A stretch of DNA of 64,000 nt from Chlamydoabsidia padenii (GCA_025330725.1 JAIWND010000025.1:186001-250000), one strand, 5' to 3'. Positions 24,701 through 37,378 are shown, counted from the stretch's first letter. Made by a program: numbers and translations. Notes: a model not told the origin generated them from the letters alone.

Positions 24701-27700
24701 TTCAGATCAGAGATTTCACCACCAGATTCTACTTCGATCTTTTTGGAAAGATCACCATTCGCTACAGATTTGGTCACCTCGGCAATTGATCGTACCTGAG
24801 TTGTCAAGTTGGCGGCCATTTGGTTCACATTGTCGGTTAGATCCATCCATGTTCCATCTACATTGGGTACTTGAGCTTGTCCACCGAGTTTGCCTTCTGT
24901 CCCCACTTCTTTTGAAACACGAGTTACTTCAGAGGCGAAGATTCGAAGCTGATCCACCATATTGTTGACGATGTTCTTGAGTTCCAAAATTTCACCACCA
25001 GATTCCACCTCGATTTTCTTTGACAAATCACCCAAGGCCACGGCCTTTGTAACTTCAGCTATGGAACGTACTTGGTTCGTTAGATTTGCCGCCATGATGT
25101 TAACATTGTCAGTTAGGCTTTCCCAGGTGCCTGCCACATTTGGTACCAGTGCTTGTCCACCTAGCTGCCCCTCGGTCCCGACTTCTTTAGACACCCGAGT
25201 AACTTCAGAGGCAAAAATGCGTAGTTGATCGACCATATCATTCACAGTATTCTTAAGTTCCAGGATTTCACCACGAGTTTCAACATCAATTTTTTTCGAG
25301 AGGTCACCTAGAGCCACTGCTTTTGTCACCTGAGCGATCGAGCGGACCTGAGTTGTCAGATTTGCTGCCATGGTATTCACGTTATCGGTCAAGTCCAGCC
25401 AAGTACCAGCCACCCCATTCACTACTGCTTGACCGCCGAGTTTTCCATCCGTGCCAACTTCACGAGCCACACGAGTTACTTCAGAGGCGAAGACTCGAAG
25501 TTGATCCACCATTTCATTCACTGTATTCTTGAGATCGAGAATTTCACCCCGAGTTTCCACTTCAATCTTCTTGGATAAATCACCACTTGCCACCGCTTTA
25601 GTGACTTCAGCGATTGAGCGTACTTGAGTTGTTAGATTAGCCGCCATGATATTGACATTATCTGTGAGTTCGTTCCATGTGCCCGCCACGCCTTGTACCA
25701 CAGCTTGTCCACCAAGTTTTCCTTCAGTACCGACTTCTTTTGAAACTCGTGTGACTTCAGAAGCAAAGATCCGTAACTGATCCACCATGTTGTTAACAAT
25801 GTTCTTGAGTTCCAGAATTTCGCCACCAGATTCAACTTCAATCTTCTTCGATAGATCGCCCAGGGCAACTGCTTTGGTGACTTCAGCGATTGATCGTACT
25901 TGGTCTGTTAGATTTGCTGCCATAATGTTTACATTGTCGGTCAATTCAAACCATGTGCCAGCAACACCTTGCACCACAGCCTGTCCACCTAGTTTTCCTT
26001 CGGTCCCAACTTCTTTGGCCACACGAGTGACTTCAGAGGCAAACACCCGGAGCTGGTCCACCATGTCATTAACGATATTCTTGAGTTCCAAGATTTCACC
26101 ACGAGTTTCCACGTCAATCTTCTTGGATAAATCACCATTCGCCACAGCTTTGGTAACTTCAGCAATTGAGCGCACCTGGGTAGTTAGATTGGCCGCCATA
26201 ATGTTGACATTATCTGTGAGTTCGTTCCATGTGCCTGCCACGCCTTGTACCACAGCTTGTCCACCAAGTTTTCCTTCAGTACCGACTTCTTTTGAAACTC
26301 GTGTGACTTCAGAAGCAAAGATTCGAAGCTGATCCACCATGTTGTTAACTGTATTTTTAAGTTCCAAGATTTCGCCACCAGACTCCACTTCGATCTTCTT
26401 TGAGAGATCACCATCCGCTACAGCTTTTGTCACCTCTGCGATCGCCCGGACCTGATTAGTGAGATTCGCCGCCATGATGTTAACATTGTCGGTTAGTTCA
26501 TACCATGTTCCATCCACGTTAGGTACTTGTGCTTGGCCACCTAGTTTTCCTTCAGTACCGACTTCTTTGGACACACGAGTTACTTCGGATGCAAATACTC
26601 GCAGCTGATCGACCATGGCATTGACAATATTCTTGAGTTCCAGAATTTCACCTCGAGTTTCGACTTCGATCTTTTTGGAAAGATCACCATTGGCCACAGA
26701 TTTGGTCACCTCGGCAATTGATCGTACCTGAGTTGTCAGATTAGCAGCCATTTGATTCACATTGTCGGTTAGGTCCATCCATGTTCCATCTACATTGGGT
26801 ACTTGAGCTTGTCCACCAAGTTTGCCTTCGGTACCTACTTCCTTTGCCACGCGAGTAACCTCAGAAGCAAATACGTTGAGCTGGTCCACCATATTGTTTA
26901 CTGTATTCTTGAGATCCAAGATTTCACCACGAGCTTCAACATCAATGTTTTTGGAGAGATCACCCTTGGCCACAGCTTTAGTGACCACAGCAATAGACCT
27001 TACTTGTGTCGTTAAATTCGCTGCCATGGTGTTCACATTGTCCGTGAGTCCTTTCCAAGTTCCACTGACAGCAGGCACAATAGCTTCACCACCAAGTTTT
27101 CCTTCGGTACCAACTTCACGAGCCACTCGGGTCACCTCTGAAGCAAAGACACGCAACTGGTCCACCATATCGTTCACCGTGTTCTTGAGATCGGATATTT
27201 CCCCACTGACGTCTACTTCAATTTTTTTGGAAAGATCACCATTGGCCACAGCCTTCGTCACCACAGCTATCGAGCGCACTTGTGTTGTCAGATTAGTAGC
27301 CATTGTGTTTACATTGTCAGTGAGATTCTTCCAGGTGCCATCCACGTTAGGTACTTCAGCTTGTCCACCTAGTTTCCCTTCGGTTCCCACTTCTTTGGCA
27401 ACACGAGTTACTTCAGTTGAGAATACCCGGAGTTGGTCCACCATATCATTGACAGTATTTTTAAGGTCCAATATTTCACCTTGAGCTTCAACATCAATGT
27501 TCTTGCTAAGATTTCCTTTTGCTACCGCCTTGGTCACTTCGGCAATGGACCGGACTTGAGTAGTAAGATTGGCCGCCATGATGTTTACATTGTCGGTAAG
27601 ATCCTTCCAAGTACCACGCACATCTTTCACCATAGCTTGACCGCCTAGTTTTCCTTCAACGCCGACTTCAATTGATACCCGTCGTACTTCAGCCGAAAAT

Positions 27701-29841
27701 AACCGCAACTGATCCACCTGTTACCAAGAAAGAAGAAGAAAAAGACAATGAGTACAGTTCTTTTTTGTCATCATATATAAATATATTTTTTGCTATTACC
27801 ATTTGATTCATTGTGTTCTTGAGTTCCAAAACTTCACCTTGAGCATTGGCAACCACCTTTTTGGATAGATCACCTTCTGCTACAGCTTTTGCCACCACCG
27901 CAATGTCACGTACTTGGTTTGTAATTTTGTAGGCCATCATATTGACATTATCAGTGAGATCCTTCCATGTGCCAGCAACATCCTTGACCACCGCCTGACC
28001 ACCCAAGATTCCACCAGTTCCCACCTCCAGAGATACGCGAGTCACCTCTACGGCAAAAGTCGATAGCTATTATATAAAGATACAATATATAAAGATAAAG
28101 TTAGTGACGAATTAAAAAGATGTCTTTTGATTGAGAAGCAATTACCTGATCCACCATGGTGTTGATTGTGTTTTTCAGATCCAACATTTCACCTTTGGCT
28201 TCCACTGTCACTTTCTTGGTAAGATCGCCTTTGGCCACTGATTTGGAGACTTGGGCAATATCGCGTACCTGATTAGTCAGATTGGTAGCCATCGTGTTTA
28301 CATTGTCGGTCAATTCCTTCCATATACCATCCACACCAGCGACTTTTGCTTCCACACCTAGTTTTCCTTCCGTTCCTACTTCATGTGCCACCCTTGAAAC
28401 TTCAGATGCAAACAAATTAAGCTGATTAACTAGAATTAAAAAGAGAATGAATTAATAAAAATAAAAAAAGTTGGAGCTTTAACAATTAGTATTATAATTC
28501 GTTCTTTCTTACCCATAGTGTTAAATGTATCCTTGAGTAGTAAAGTTTCACCCTTCACAGGCACAGTCATAGCTTTGCTGAGATCCCCACGAGCAATGGC
28601 GGTAGAGACATCGGCAATATCACGCACTTGTTCCAGATGGTTCCGAGTCATACCGTTGAGATTCACCACCACTTCGTGCCAAACGCCATTCATGTCATGA
28701 TCACATCGAGCTTGGACACCCAGTTTACCTTTGACAGCAGTTTCGTGAGCCACATACAATACTTCGTCAGAGACCCTTTGGAGATGATCGGCCATGGCAT
28801 TGACAGCATTCTTGAGTGTGTTGATAGGTGCAGACGTAGGTACAGGGTCGACAATTCCACAACAAGCATGATCGCATGTCACCCGTTGATTCAGTTCACC
28901 AGCATAAACAGCAGAGGCCACCTTGACCGCTTCTGTTACACAATTAGGACACACAGTGTTATTCATGTCGGCATGGAAGGAGTCGTTTCTGATGTTTGGT
29001 GAGAGTTGGGTCGCTTGAGTAGTATATAATGATGTTGATGCTGGTAATAAATATGATGTCAATGCTGAGGGTACCCCGTACGAAGATGATGCAGATGATG
29101 AAGATGAAGATGAAGATATTGTTGTTGTTAGTCCTGTTGATGATCCTGGGGTCGATGTTGTAGTAGTAAAGTATGCCGAAGAGACTGTCAAGGGTGGTGT
29201 GGGAATAGATGCTGCCGATTGGTTTGAGCATTCAATAGTTGATGATGATACTAATAATACAATGATAACAATGAATTGTTAAAGGCATGTGAGTAAAAGA
29301 AAGTTGCATAATTACCTTGTTCCAGTTTTTCCAGCAGTGAGGAATCATTCACAGATAATAGGTCGATTTCAGGAGTGGACTTTTCAGTTGTTATCGGTGA
29401 GGTTGATGGAGTTGTATTTTTACAGGAAGAATCCCCATTGCTGTTGTTCCCCCATGGTGCATATTTCTCGTTGATTACTCGAGTTTCGTTGTTGCAGGTC
29501 AATAACTGATGTTGTTGTTTAATGGCTATCTTATATCGCAGGTTTTCAGTTTCCAAAGTAATTTGTCGTTGAGCAATGTTTTTGAGTGCACCGATAATGG
29601 AGAGAGTGTATTCCGAATCAGTAGAGTTCAAAGCATCTAGACCAGGTGTATTGTTAAAAATATTGAGACAACCATTAATATCATTTTTTGCCAAATGAAG
29701 AGTCAACGAGTTGATATGAGAGAGAATGTTTGTAGTCATGTATAGGTCAGACGAGGTCTGTGGTAAGTTGGTTATAGAAGAGGAGCAGTGCTTTTTGGAG
29801 GAATTACTAGTTATGTGATCGTCAGTTGAAGATCGTTTCAT
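21756..29841 (-). CDS. class III hybrid histidine kinase (Nik1/Os-1 type), giant HAMP array
   Basis: Soluble osmosensing hybrid histidine kinase acting upstream of the Hog1 MAPK phosphorelay and the usual target of phenylpyrrole/dicarboximide fungicides. Eight exons (29841-29316, 29250-28513, 28429-28146, 28066-27800, 27717-24149, 24071-22878, 22802-21920, 21860-21756) encode 2521 residues. The first 280 or so residues are low complexity (Ser-rich). About 18 consecutive 92-residue HAMP-type repeats follow (typical: [16 protein letters not shown], then [16 protein letters not shown]). Next come HisKA with phospho-acceptor His in [12 protein letters not shown] (near 2019), the N box ([11 protein letters not shown]), G boxes ([16 protein letters not shown]) and a C-terminal receiver with LLAEDN, the phospho-Asp in ILMDVQMP and Lys in VTKPL. 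Most class III kinases carry five or six such repeats. No membrane segment is seen. Confidence 0.95.
22880..28420 (-). repeat. tandem 276-bp coding repeats (HAMP-type array)
   Basis: About 18 tandem units of roughly 276 bp (92 codons) within the histidine kinase gene: one unit each in exons 2 (about 28815-28513, partly upstream of this span), 3 and 4, thirteen in the 3.6-kb exon 5, and two in exon 6. Protein identity between units in exon 5 is high. Some pairs are almost identical in DNA, for example 25668-25775 with 26218-26325, and 24784-24895 with 26714-26822. This points to recent unequal exchange or gene conversion. Confidence 0.9.
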
Positions 29842-30198
29842 AACCAGACGTATATTAATAAAACAATATATATAGTTCTTTTATGTAGCAATAAAAGAAA
29901 GAATTCAAACTGTAAGAATGGATGAGTGAGTGAGAAAGCTAAAAAGGAAAAGGAAATTGAAAAAGTAGAAAAAAGAAAATGAGAATTTGAGGGGGGGGGG
30001 CGAGTGAATCGGGATTTAAAATTGTAAAGGAGGGGGGAGGGCCCATTTAGGATTATGTGACTAAGTGAGACAAAGCCAAATTGGGTCTTATTCTATACGT
30101 TTAGCTCGGGTGGTATCCGAGATTATATAACTTGTTGTTTGTTTTTTTCATTTTCTCTTCTTCTTTCTTTTCTTTATCGTTTTCATTTTCTCTTCAAT
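29842..30198. other. divergent promoter region
   Basis: Lies between the histidine kinase (-) and homeobox gene (+). It contains a run of nine or ten G near 29990-30000, a TCGGGATTTAAAA variant of the dispersed motif at about 30009-30021, and a strong CT-rich tract (30139-30192) directly before the homeobox ATG. No gene seen. Confidence 0.5.
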
Positions 30199-31172
30199 AT
30201 GACTATTGCACCCTATCATAAAAACCCAGCGTCCATTCATGCTCTTTTAAACCCCGAACCCGCCTTGAGCAAAAGGCATTCCATAAAGGTCAAGACCACA
30301 AATACTGAAGGTATGGGTGTTATCATAGTAAAAAGTTGATCGGGGGACATATTTACTTATAATACCATATAGGCACAACCGGCAACAACAGCAACGGAAG
30401 ACCCAAGCGCAAGAGAATCACACCTGAACAGTTTAGAACCTTGTCTGATTACTTTAGTCAAACAGATACACCCAATCATGACCTCCGAGACAAGATATCT
30501 AAATCATTGAATATGACCAACAGAGAAGTTCAGGTAAGAACTTGATTGATGAAGAGAGAAAAAAAAAAAAATGATGTTATTCGGATCACCCTAATGCGGA
30601 ATGCATGTGATTTAATCAACCACAGCACATCGACAACATATCATATGTAGTGGAAAAGATAGTGCTGATAAACAACTAACTAACTAATTATTATGCCTTC
30701 CTTTATTATCTTACTATACTTGTCGAAATGAAAATGAAAAAAAAAATAGGTTTGGTTTCAAAATAGGCGGGCAAAAGCCAATCGTATCAAGTTACAGGAA
30801 CACATCAAGTTACAGGAGCAACAAAAACTTCATCAGGATTACTTTCATAAAGGCATCATTTTGTACAACCATAACAATTACATATCATCGGACCAGCCAC
30901 TTTTTGCCTCACCACCATCATCCCCTCCACCTCTTCTCCGACCGAGCACCAATAGCCATTTATGCGACAGCCCTACTTCGACTACTATTGATTCCCCTAC
31001 AGCTACTTGCCATTATCCTGACGTCTCTTTAGACAATATGTCTCCTATTGACATTTTAGCCACCGCCGCTGAATACGTACAAAGATGTGATCAGGAAAAA
31101 CAGCATATCAATATTTCCTCATCACCATCACAACCTTACATATCTTCGACTTCATGGCGACCATGGAATTAA
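30199..31172 (+). CDS. homeodomain transcription factor
   Basis: Nuclear DNA-binding protein of 231 residues from three exons (30199-30310, 30373-30533, 30750-31172). The homeodomain lies at about residues 47-106: the basic arm RPKRKR, helix 1 PEQFRTLSDYF, helix 2 LRDKISKSLNM and recognition helix 3 VQVWFQNRRAK. The hallmark Trp, Phe, Asn and Arg are present. An intron of 216 nt, long for this window, splits helix 3 between Gln and Val of VQVWF. The C-terminal half is Pro/Ser/Thr-rich and probably disordered. There is no extra three-residue loop, so it is a typical rather than TALE-type domain. Targets are unknown. Confidence 0.9.
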
Positions 31173-32195
31173 GCTTTTGTTTGTTTTTGCATGAACCTTA
31201 AATATTCAAAACATCCTTTCTATCGTTTTGTACATTTTTTTTTTTTTGCCTCCCATCCTTTTTTTACCCACCTTATCACATCTTCGGAATAAACTCTTTT
31301 ACTTTAGTCATCTATTACTTTAATTCTATTAATGTCTGTCCATCATAATGATGATTGAAAGATCTTCGGATTCTGACAGGTTTGAAACAGATTTTCGATC
31401 GGGGTTTGCATTTAAGTTACCGAAAAAGGTAAACGGTATGGTATGGCAGTACATGTTGCACCTTTTTTTTTTTATGTCGAAGCACTAAACAGTATACTTT
31501 AGATAGTAATCACTTCAATATTAGATTAGTCGCATTGTTCTATTAAAAGTGAGTTTACTTACACATGGTGTTCCCAGACTGTTTTCTCAAAATGTTTCAA
31601 TTTCTCGACCTTTCATTTTTCTAACCCCGCTTTTAAAAAAGAATAGTCGACTTTTTGCTTTCCTTTACGAAAGCACTTCTTAATTCTGGTTACATTGGTA
31701 AGATGTAACTTGGCTTTCAATTAGGATCAAGTTATGTTAAGAATGAATGTCGAATTTTCTCACGGATGTACCGATTGAACAAAGGGAAAAAAGGCCCTGA
31801 ATATCGGGTTTTGAATATATCATACCTGTGACCCTATTATTAGGAACACCTTCACCACAGATCATATAGTATCGGTACACTTGGGCGACCTGCATGGAAA
31901 TTCTACCCACAAAAAGATTAGCCTGCAAAAACACACTTGTCACCATCCCAGGGGTACCAAAATCAGCCTTTTGTATGCCGTCAAACAATTTTAAACGCTG
32001 GAACATCAAGGCATTAGGGAAGACAAAGGGAAGTTTTTATTTTATTTTAAGTGGTACTGAATATAATAGTAAAGAATGATAATATTTGTGTGTGGGGAGA
32101 AGTAAAAATAACATCAAGTCTGTTTAAACTACAAAAGAGGTAATAAAACAAGGTAATACACATACACAGTTTACAATAGGGGGAGGGGAATAGAC
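31173..32195. other. intergenic region with one orphan open frame
   Basis: Convergent 3' ends of the homeobox gene and the secreted protein gene. T-rich runs lie at 31230 and 31465. Variants of the dispersed motif are seen near 31392 (ATCGGGGTTTGC), 31622 (ACCCCGCTTTTAAAA) and 31801 (ATCGGGTTTTGAAT). The only coding-like piece is the minus-strand frame listed separately. Confidence 0.45.
31737..32009 (-). pseudogene. orphan open frame, possible gene remnant
   Basis: An uninterrupted minus-strand frame of about 90 codons has a composition more protein-like than the surrounding frames (includes LKLFDGIQKADFGTPGMVTS and QVAQVYRYYMICGEG). It has no visible upstream exon, promoter or matching neighbour, and is not recognised as any family. 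It may be a fragment of a decayed gene or mobile element, or chance. Confidence 0.3.
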
Positions 32196-32340
32196 CTAAT
32201 TGCTGGCTTCGATCTTGAATTCTTCGGAGACGAAATCGCACACAGCATCAGCATCTTGGTTGCTTGAAGTTTCCACTCTATAAAAGTGTTAAAAAAAGAG
32301 GGAGAGGGTTAGAGATATATATTAACGAACATCATGAATC

Positions 32341-32377
<37 letters not shown>

Positions 32378-33458
32378 CCTGTATTGATAAGTGGCGCTGG
32401 GATCGATGTGTTCTTTAGGAATGATGATGTGGTCCTTGAGAGTAAAAGCATCGCCGAGATCTTCGACACCTTCCCAAGCATTTTGGACAAATACAGGAGC
32501 TTGGTTTTCAACAATCTTGTAAAGATCAATCTTCTTGAGTTCATCGGTTTGAGAAGAAGAGTCGCGCTTGATGGAGACACGGGAATGTTCACCTTCCTTG
32601 AAGACAGCACCCTTTTGAGGGTATACCACCTTGAGACCGAAGCAACCTTTAGTATGTTTGGGGTTGTAAGTTTCTTCATCATCCAAGTTTTCAGCATATT
32701 CAGTCAAACCGGCGTCATTGGTGTGGCTGCCAGTAGTAACCTTGAAGGTGTGAGATGTCTTTAAGCAATCGGGACCATGCATGCCATTGACTTGATTGGT
32801 GACCCAGACACTAATTGAGAATTAAAATAAAATATGTTAGTCTTTCTTATTGGATAACCAGTCCATTTGAGTAACATTTCAAGTTAATCATTCGTATACT
32901 TACCGGTAATAGTATTGACCAGCAGCTGTGTTATTGGGAATAGCATCATCAATAGAGGCAGAGGTTTTCAAAGATTGGCTACCCTTCCATACGTTTTGAA
33001 TATATTTAGCAGATCCGTCTTTAGCAACAGAGTATAACTACGAAAGAAAAGAATGACAAATTAGTTTTCGACTGGTCCATTTAAGGCTGCATTGTTTGAC
33101 TTACATCGAGACCAGTGATAGTTTTTTGATGGGTGTCGTTGGGTTTGTTATCTATAAACAGTAGGTTAGTAATTTGATGAGGTTCCAGAACCTGAGTCTT
33201 TATCGTGTACTTACTGACAGTGATGTGAGCTTTGCTACCAGCAACAAAAACAGCTTTGCCATCAGGAGTAGGCACAGAAAGACCTAATGTAAGGCATGAT
33301 AAAAAAGGTTAGTTATCATTTTAAAGTCATTATGATATGATCTTTTTCCCAACATTACCACCACACCATTGCTTCATGGCAGAAGCATATTCATCAGCAT
33401 TCACAGTAGCCAAAGCAGTAAAGAGCAAAGCAGTAGCAGTAGCAATAGAGAATTTCAT
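32196..33458 (-). CDS. secreted protein with two Kre9/Knh1-like domains
   Basis: Six exons (33458-33359, 33283-33215, 33151-33105, 33037-32904, 32810-32379, 32277-32196) encode 287 residues. The N-terminus is a clear signal peptide (MKFSIATATALLFTALATVNA). Two Ig-like units follow with the pattern of the Kre9/Knh1 or Ser-Thr-rich GPI-protein N-terminal domain: a Val/Pro start, VFxAG or VFKEGE, then LYS/LYK, FVQNxW or YIQNVW, and a closing YYYRVWVT or YQYRVET. Four or more Cys could form disulphides. There is no C-terminal GPI signal, so it is probably a soluble or wall-bound secreted protein. A run of 30 A (sense strand) follows the donor of intron 5. The function in beta-glucan assembly is inferred from the family only. 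Confidence 0.7.
32344..32373. repeat. T30 homopolymer inside an intron
   Basis: Thirty consecutive T on the plus strand (A on the sense strand of the host gene) within intron 5 of the Kre9-like gene, directly after the donor. Length may be affected by assembly. Confidence 0.8.
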
Positions 33459-34587
33459 GATATATGATAAATAACGATAGGAATGGAGGAGTAAAAGTGG
33501 AAGGAATGGAAGATTTCAAAAAATAAAAGAAGAAAAAGAAAAAGAGGGAAGGAAAAAAAAAGAAGGTCGCATTTAAATACCGGAGTCTGAATTAGGTCGC
33601 ACTACAATTTCTGAAGGGAACGTTTCATTGGTGATATTTTAAAATAGAACAGCTCTTTGAGAAACCATGCTATTCTTAATTGACACCATTGTCAATAAAC
33701 ACTCAGGGGATCGACAGATAAAAAAAGCAGTATAACAAGTCATCATGGTGTATGTGCAATTTAAAACTGGTAAGCTGATAACCATCTTCTCTCAAGGACA
33801 AGAAGGAATCATTATTTGCTCTCACAATAAAAGAGTTCTAATTAAAGTGACCCATGCCCCAATGCTTAGCCTTGTCTGTCCCTCGATCAAAAGTCAACTC
33901 ATCTGGGTCCCTTTGGGCGGGGTGTCAAACTGGTAATCTGCAAGAACGAGAACATGTAATTTCGAATTCCGCATCCTGCTTTTTTGGGACCCTCCATTTT
34001 GTTCTTTCTTTTTCTTTCCGTTGAACAATACCTTTTAACCAACTGAATGCAAACACCACGTCAACAATGCATACACGCTGGACATACTTGGTTAAGTAAT
34101 TGTCAGAAATAGGTGACTATATCCTTTACTCTGACCTCATCCCATTCCTCCCTTTGTAATGGCTCGTCATATTGTCTGACATTTTTTTTAATAAAGTCGT
34201 TATACATATGATTTAGGCAAGTTATTTGATCCCTTCCCTTTCTTTTTACAAAAGATTATACTAACCCAATAAACTTTTAGAAAAGGAAAATGGAATCAAG
34301 TAGAACAACGTCAGGTGGGAACGATATAGGTAATTATTATATATAGCAGCATCCTTGTAGCCTTTATTTGAATATAGGAACATTATATACGTGGGTAACA
34401 AGTAGTAGTATGTCAAATACCATTAGCAGTGGCAGAAACAATAAGCTTGCATTAACGGATACTTGAATTCAAGACATCAAGGTAATCAGATGTGGCTTGG
34501 GCGGGGATTAAATATTATGTTATATTTCAAGGGCAATGGTTGTTTGAAGTTGTCTCTCTATCTATCCCCTTCACATTTTACAAAAAA
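33459..34587. other. divergent intergenic region
   Basis: GA-rich leader of the secreted protein gene (about 33480-33560), then about 1 kb without supported genes. A GCGGGGATTAAAT variant of the dispersed motif sits at 34500, 88 bases before the CHCH gene. An ATG-led stretch ending at a GTAATT donor near 34291-34330 could be a non-coding or alternative first exon but has no support. Confidence 0.45.
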
Positions 34588-34934
34588 ATGAAATTGAAGC
34601 AACTCAAGGTGCGACCCAAGAAGCTATTGGAAGCTAGTCCCTGTATTGTTGAAATGGGTGCTTTGTTTGAATGCTGGGCCTCTGCTGGTGTCGACGATAA
34701 GCGATGTATCACAACTGCTCGATCCTTGACTGACTGTCTGGCCAAGCCGGTAAGTTTCCCTCCCCCTTTCCTATGATTAATGTTACAATACTCATAAAAA
34801 ACATCAATTCTAACTATACTTTTATTTATGATATATGAATAAAAACGACTTGATTAACTCGACAATAGGTGAAAAAGACGAAAAACCAAAACACCATTAA
34901 CTACCACTTGGCTCGTTTAAGCAAGCAAACATAG
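34588..34934 (+). CDS. MRP10: CHCH-domain small mitoribosomal protein, Mrp10/mS37-like
   Basis: Two exons (34588-34749 and 34869-34934) encode 75 residues. A Lys-rich start (MKLKQLKVRPKK) is followed by a CHCH fold: twin CX9C-like spacing is visible in SPCIVEMGALFECWAS and DKRCITTARSLTDCLAK, with four Cys. The lysine-rich tail ends NYHLARLSKQT. Size, basic ends and Cys pattern fit yeast Mrp10 and human CHCHD1 (small mitoribosomal subunit mS37), imported through the Mia40 pathway. Another twin-CX9C protein is possible but less likely. Confidence 0.78.
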
Positions 34935-35407
34935 ATAGATCTACCTCACCCTTTAAATCACTTTACATATAGCACGTTATATAGTCATTACCACACACAC
35001 ACACACACACACAACACATCCCATATTTAACTCCTGCCATAAACTGATCCTCTACTTGTATCATACACACATACACATCTTTTACCCAATAAACAAATAA
35101 ATAAATACAATGACCTCACTTTAGAAGTAGTTTTTCTACCTAACTTTTTGAACAAATGTAACCATGAACTTTACCGATAAAGTGATGACACATCTACCAT
35201 CTATTGTATGACCAAAAACGATCAAGAGGACTCCTTAAGGCTTACCACACATTGGCAAGAAGGCTGATCCAAAGTTTAAAAAGGAAATTCAACTCAGCTG
35301 ATTGTTACACTGGGAAGGTTGAAATGTGGTGTAAATCGGTTTTTCTTTTCTTTCATTCTCTTTCCCTTTTCTTTTTTACTCTCAATCCTTTTTCAAAATC
35401 ACTTCTC
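34935..35407. other. intergenic region with (CA)n
   Basis: A short 3' region and promoter between two plus-strand genes. A (CA)n tract lies near 34993-35013 and a smaller one near 35066. A strongly CT-rich tract (35340-35400) immediately precedes the chosen RhoGEF ATG. No gene seen. Confidence 0.5.
34993..35013. repeat. (CA)n microsatellite
   Basis: About ten CA units downstream of the CHCH protein gene. Confidence 0.75.
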
Positions 35408-37378
35408 ATGACCCAGGATACTCTTGGTACTAAACTTCCTTTACAAGACAATCTTGGGGCCTTTTATAAAACGACAATACCTTCACCATCCTCAACACGC
35501 ATCTCCTCACCTATTAAAGCAACTCAAACAAGCGTTGGTTTAAATGATATTACTCCTGGGGTAACAGCAGCAATAGGGTCAACTAATGCGACCACAACTA
35601 TATTAACTGATGTACCGGAAGTACTACCATCAACAAATAAGGTAAAGGACGTCAACGCGATTGTATTACAACCACCTTCTCTTGACTTTCTTCCTTTTGG
35701 AATCGGGAACACATCTAATGGTACTGAATACTATGCTCTATTATCCAATCTATCACAACAATTTATTTATTGGGTGAAAATGGTTAATGGGTCAAGAAAA
35801 CTATTTTGTACCGAAGAATATCCCCTTAGCTTCACTGGGGCGGAGGCTGTGGTAAGACAAAAAAAAAAAAATGTACATCTAATCTTTTTGTAATCTTTAT
35901 CTGCTATTTTACTCACACTACTCTTCTTCTTTTATATATATCTTTATATGGTTATTGGTGGGGTGCTTTGGCGGACGTAAATGGAAGTACAGCATATTCT
36001 TCGTGCGTTGATAGCCGAAGACTTCAAGGACAAATTTTATCGAAATCTTGGTCGAACTCTAATGGCGCTTGACCCCCCTCTATTTGAACCTTTACCTTAC
36101 TCTGAAAAATCACTCAAGAAGAATGTATTCTACGACTCTTTAAATGAATTCTATACATTAAAGGAATCTACTTTGGCTCTGGGACCTGAAGGATTGGCTC
36201 AAGGTGTATCTTATCCATTATCTCGATGCTATGCTCCTCGTTGTTCACCTGATAGAGGCGATGACTTCAATTTGTGCTATTCTCCTTGCTGTCCCAACAA
36301 AACAAGACCAAAGAAACAGCAGCAGCAGCAGCAGCAATCTATCTTAACAACATTACCCTCACCAACAGCATCTATATCATCGGCTGGTCGAAATAATGTC
36401 CATCGTGCCATGTCATATGGTTCTTCTTTGGCATCGTCTCATGATACTGTAGGTAACATTAAAAGTAGAAAATGGAAAAGGAATGTTGCATAAATCTGTC
36501 AAGTACAGAAAACTCTATATACCAGTGTATCGTACTAAACTTTGATTTACTTTTTCTTTTTTTACATATAAGACACTCTCAAGAGCATGGTCTGCGATGA
36601 TTCCCAGGGAAATCCTTCAAAATACTTCTGAATCTGAAGTCCGACGCCAAGAAGCTATCCATGAACTGATCTACACTGAAGAAGATTATGTGCGCGACTT
36701 GAACTTATTAGATGATGTAAGTATACTAGAAAAAAAGAAGAAGAAAAGATTGACATTATCACTCATTGTCTTAATTTGATTTAGCTTTTTGCCAAGCCTT
36801 TGACTACAGCGCAATGTATTGAACCAGAACGCCGGGTGAACTTTTGCGACAAAATCTTTGGAAACTACATGGATATTCTTGAACTTCATCGCAACCTATA
36901 CAAGGATCTTCGGGATTATCAAAGCTCATGTCAAGCACGGGGTGGATTTGTTGATCGGATGGCTAATATCTTTTTACAGTATGTTACTGGGTTTGAAGCT
37001 ATCTACCTTCCCTATGGTCCGAATGTGGTACTGGCCGATTACAATATCAAGAAGGAAATCAGCAAGAACATTCTCTTCCAAAACTTTATCCGGGAAAAGG
37101 AAAAACAGGCAGAAACCCGGAAACTACCTTTTCGCCACTTTTTGGTGTTACCGGTGACAAGGTTACAACGATACTCCCTTCTTTTGGATGCGGTGTACAA
37201 GCGGACACCTGATGATCACCCTGACAAAAAGGATTTGGAATCTGTCACTTCTATCATTGTCCAGGTTGCTAAAAAGGTGGATGAACAAGCAGCTGCAAGC
37301 AAGGAACAACTACGGTTGATGCAAATCCACGATCAACTCCAATTTAAAGCAACTAGCAACAATGGTCAGCAACAACAA

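Noticed and set aside
24145..27717. Plus-strand and minus-strand shadow frames across the kinase repeats as separate genes
   Set aside because: They recur with the 276-bp repeat period and are antisense or out-of-frame reflections of the HAMP repeats.
34992..35015. CRISPR-like or telomeric repeat
   Set aside because: It is a plain dinucleotide (CA)n microsatellite; no CRISPR arrays or telomere repeats exist in the window.
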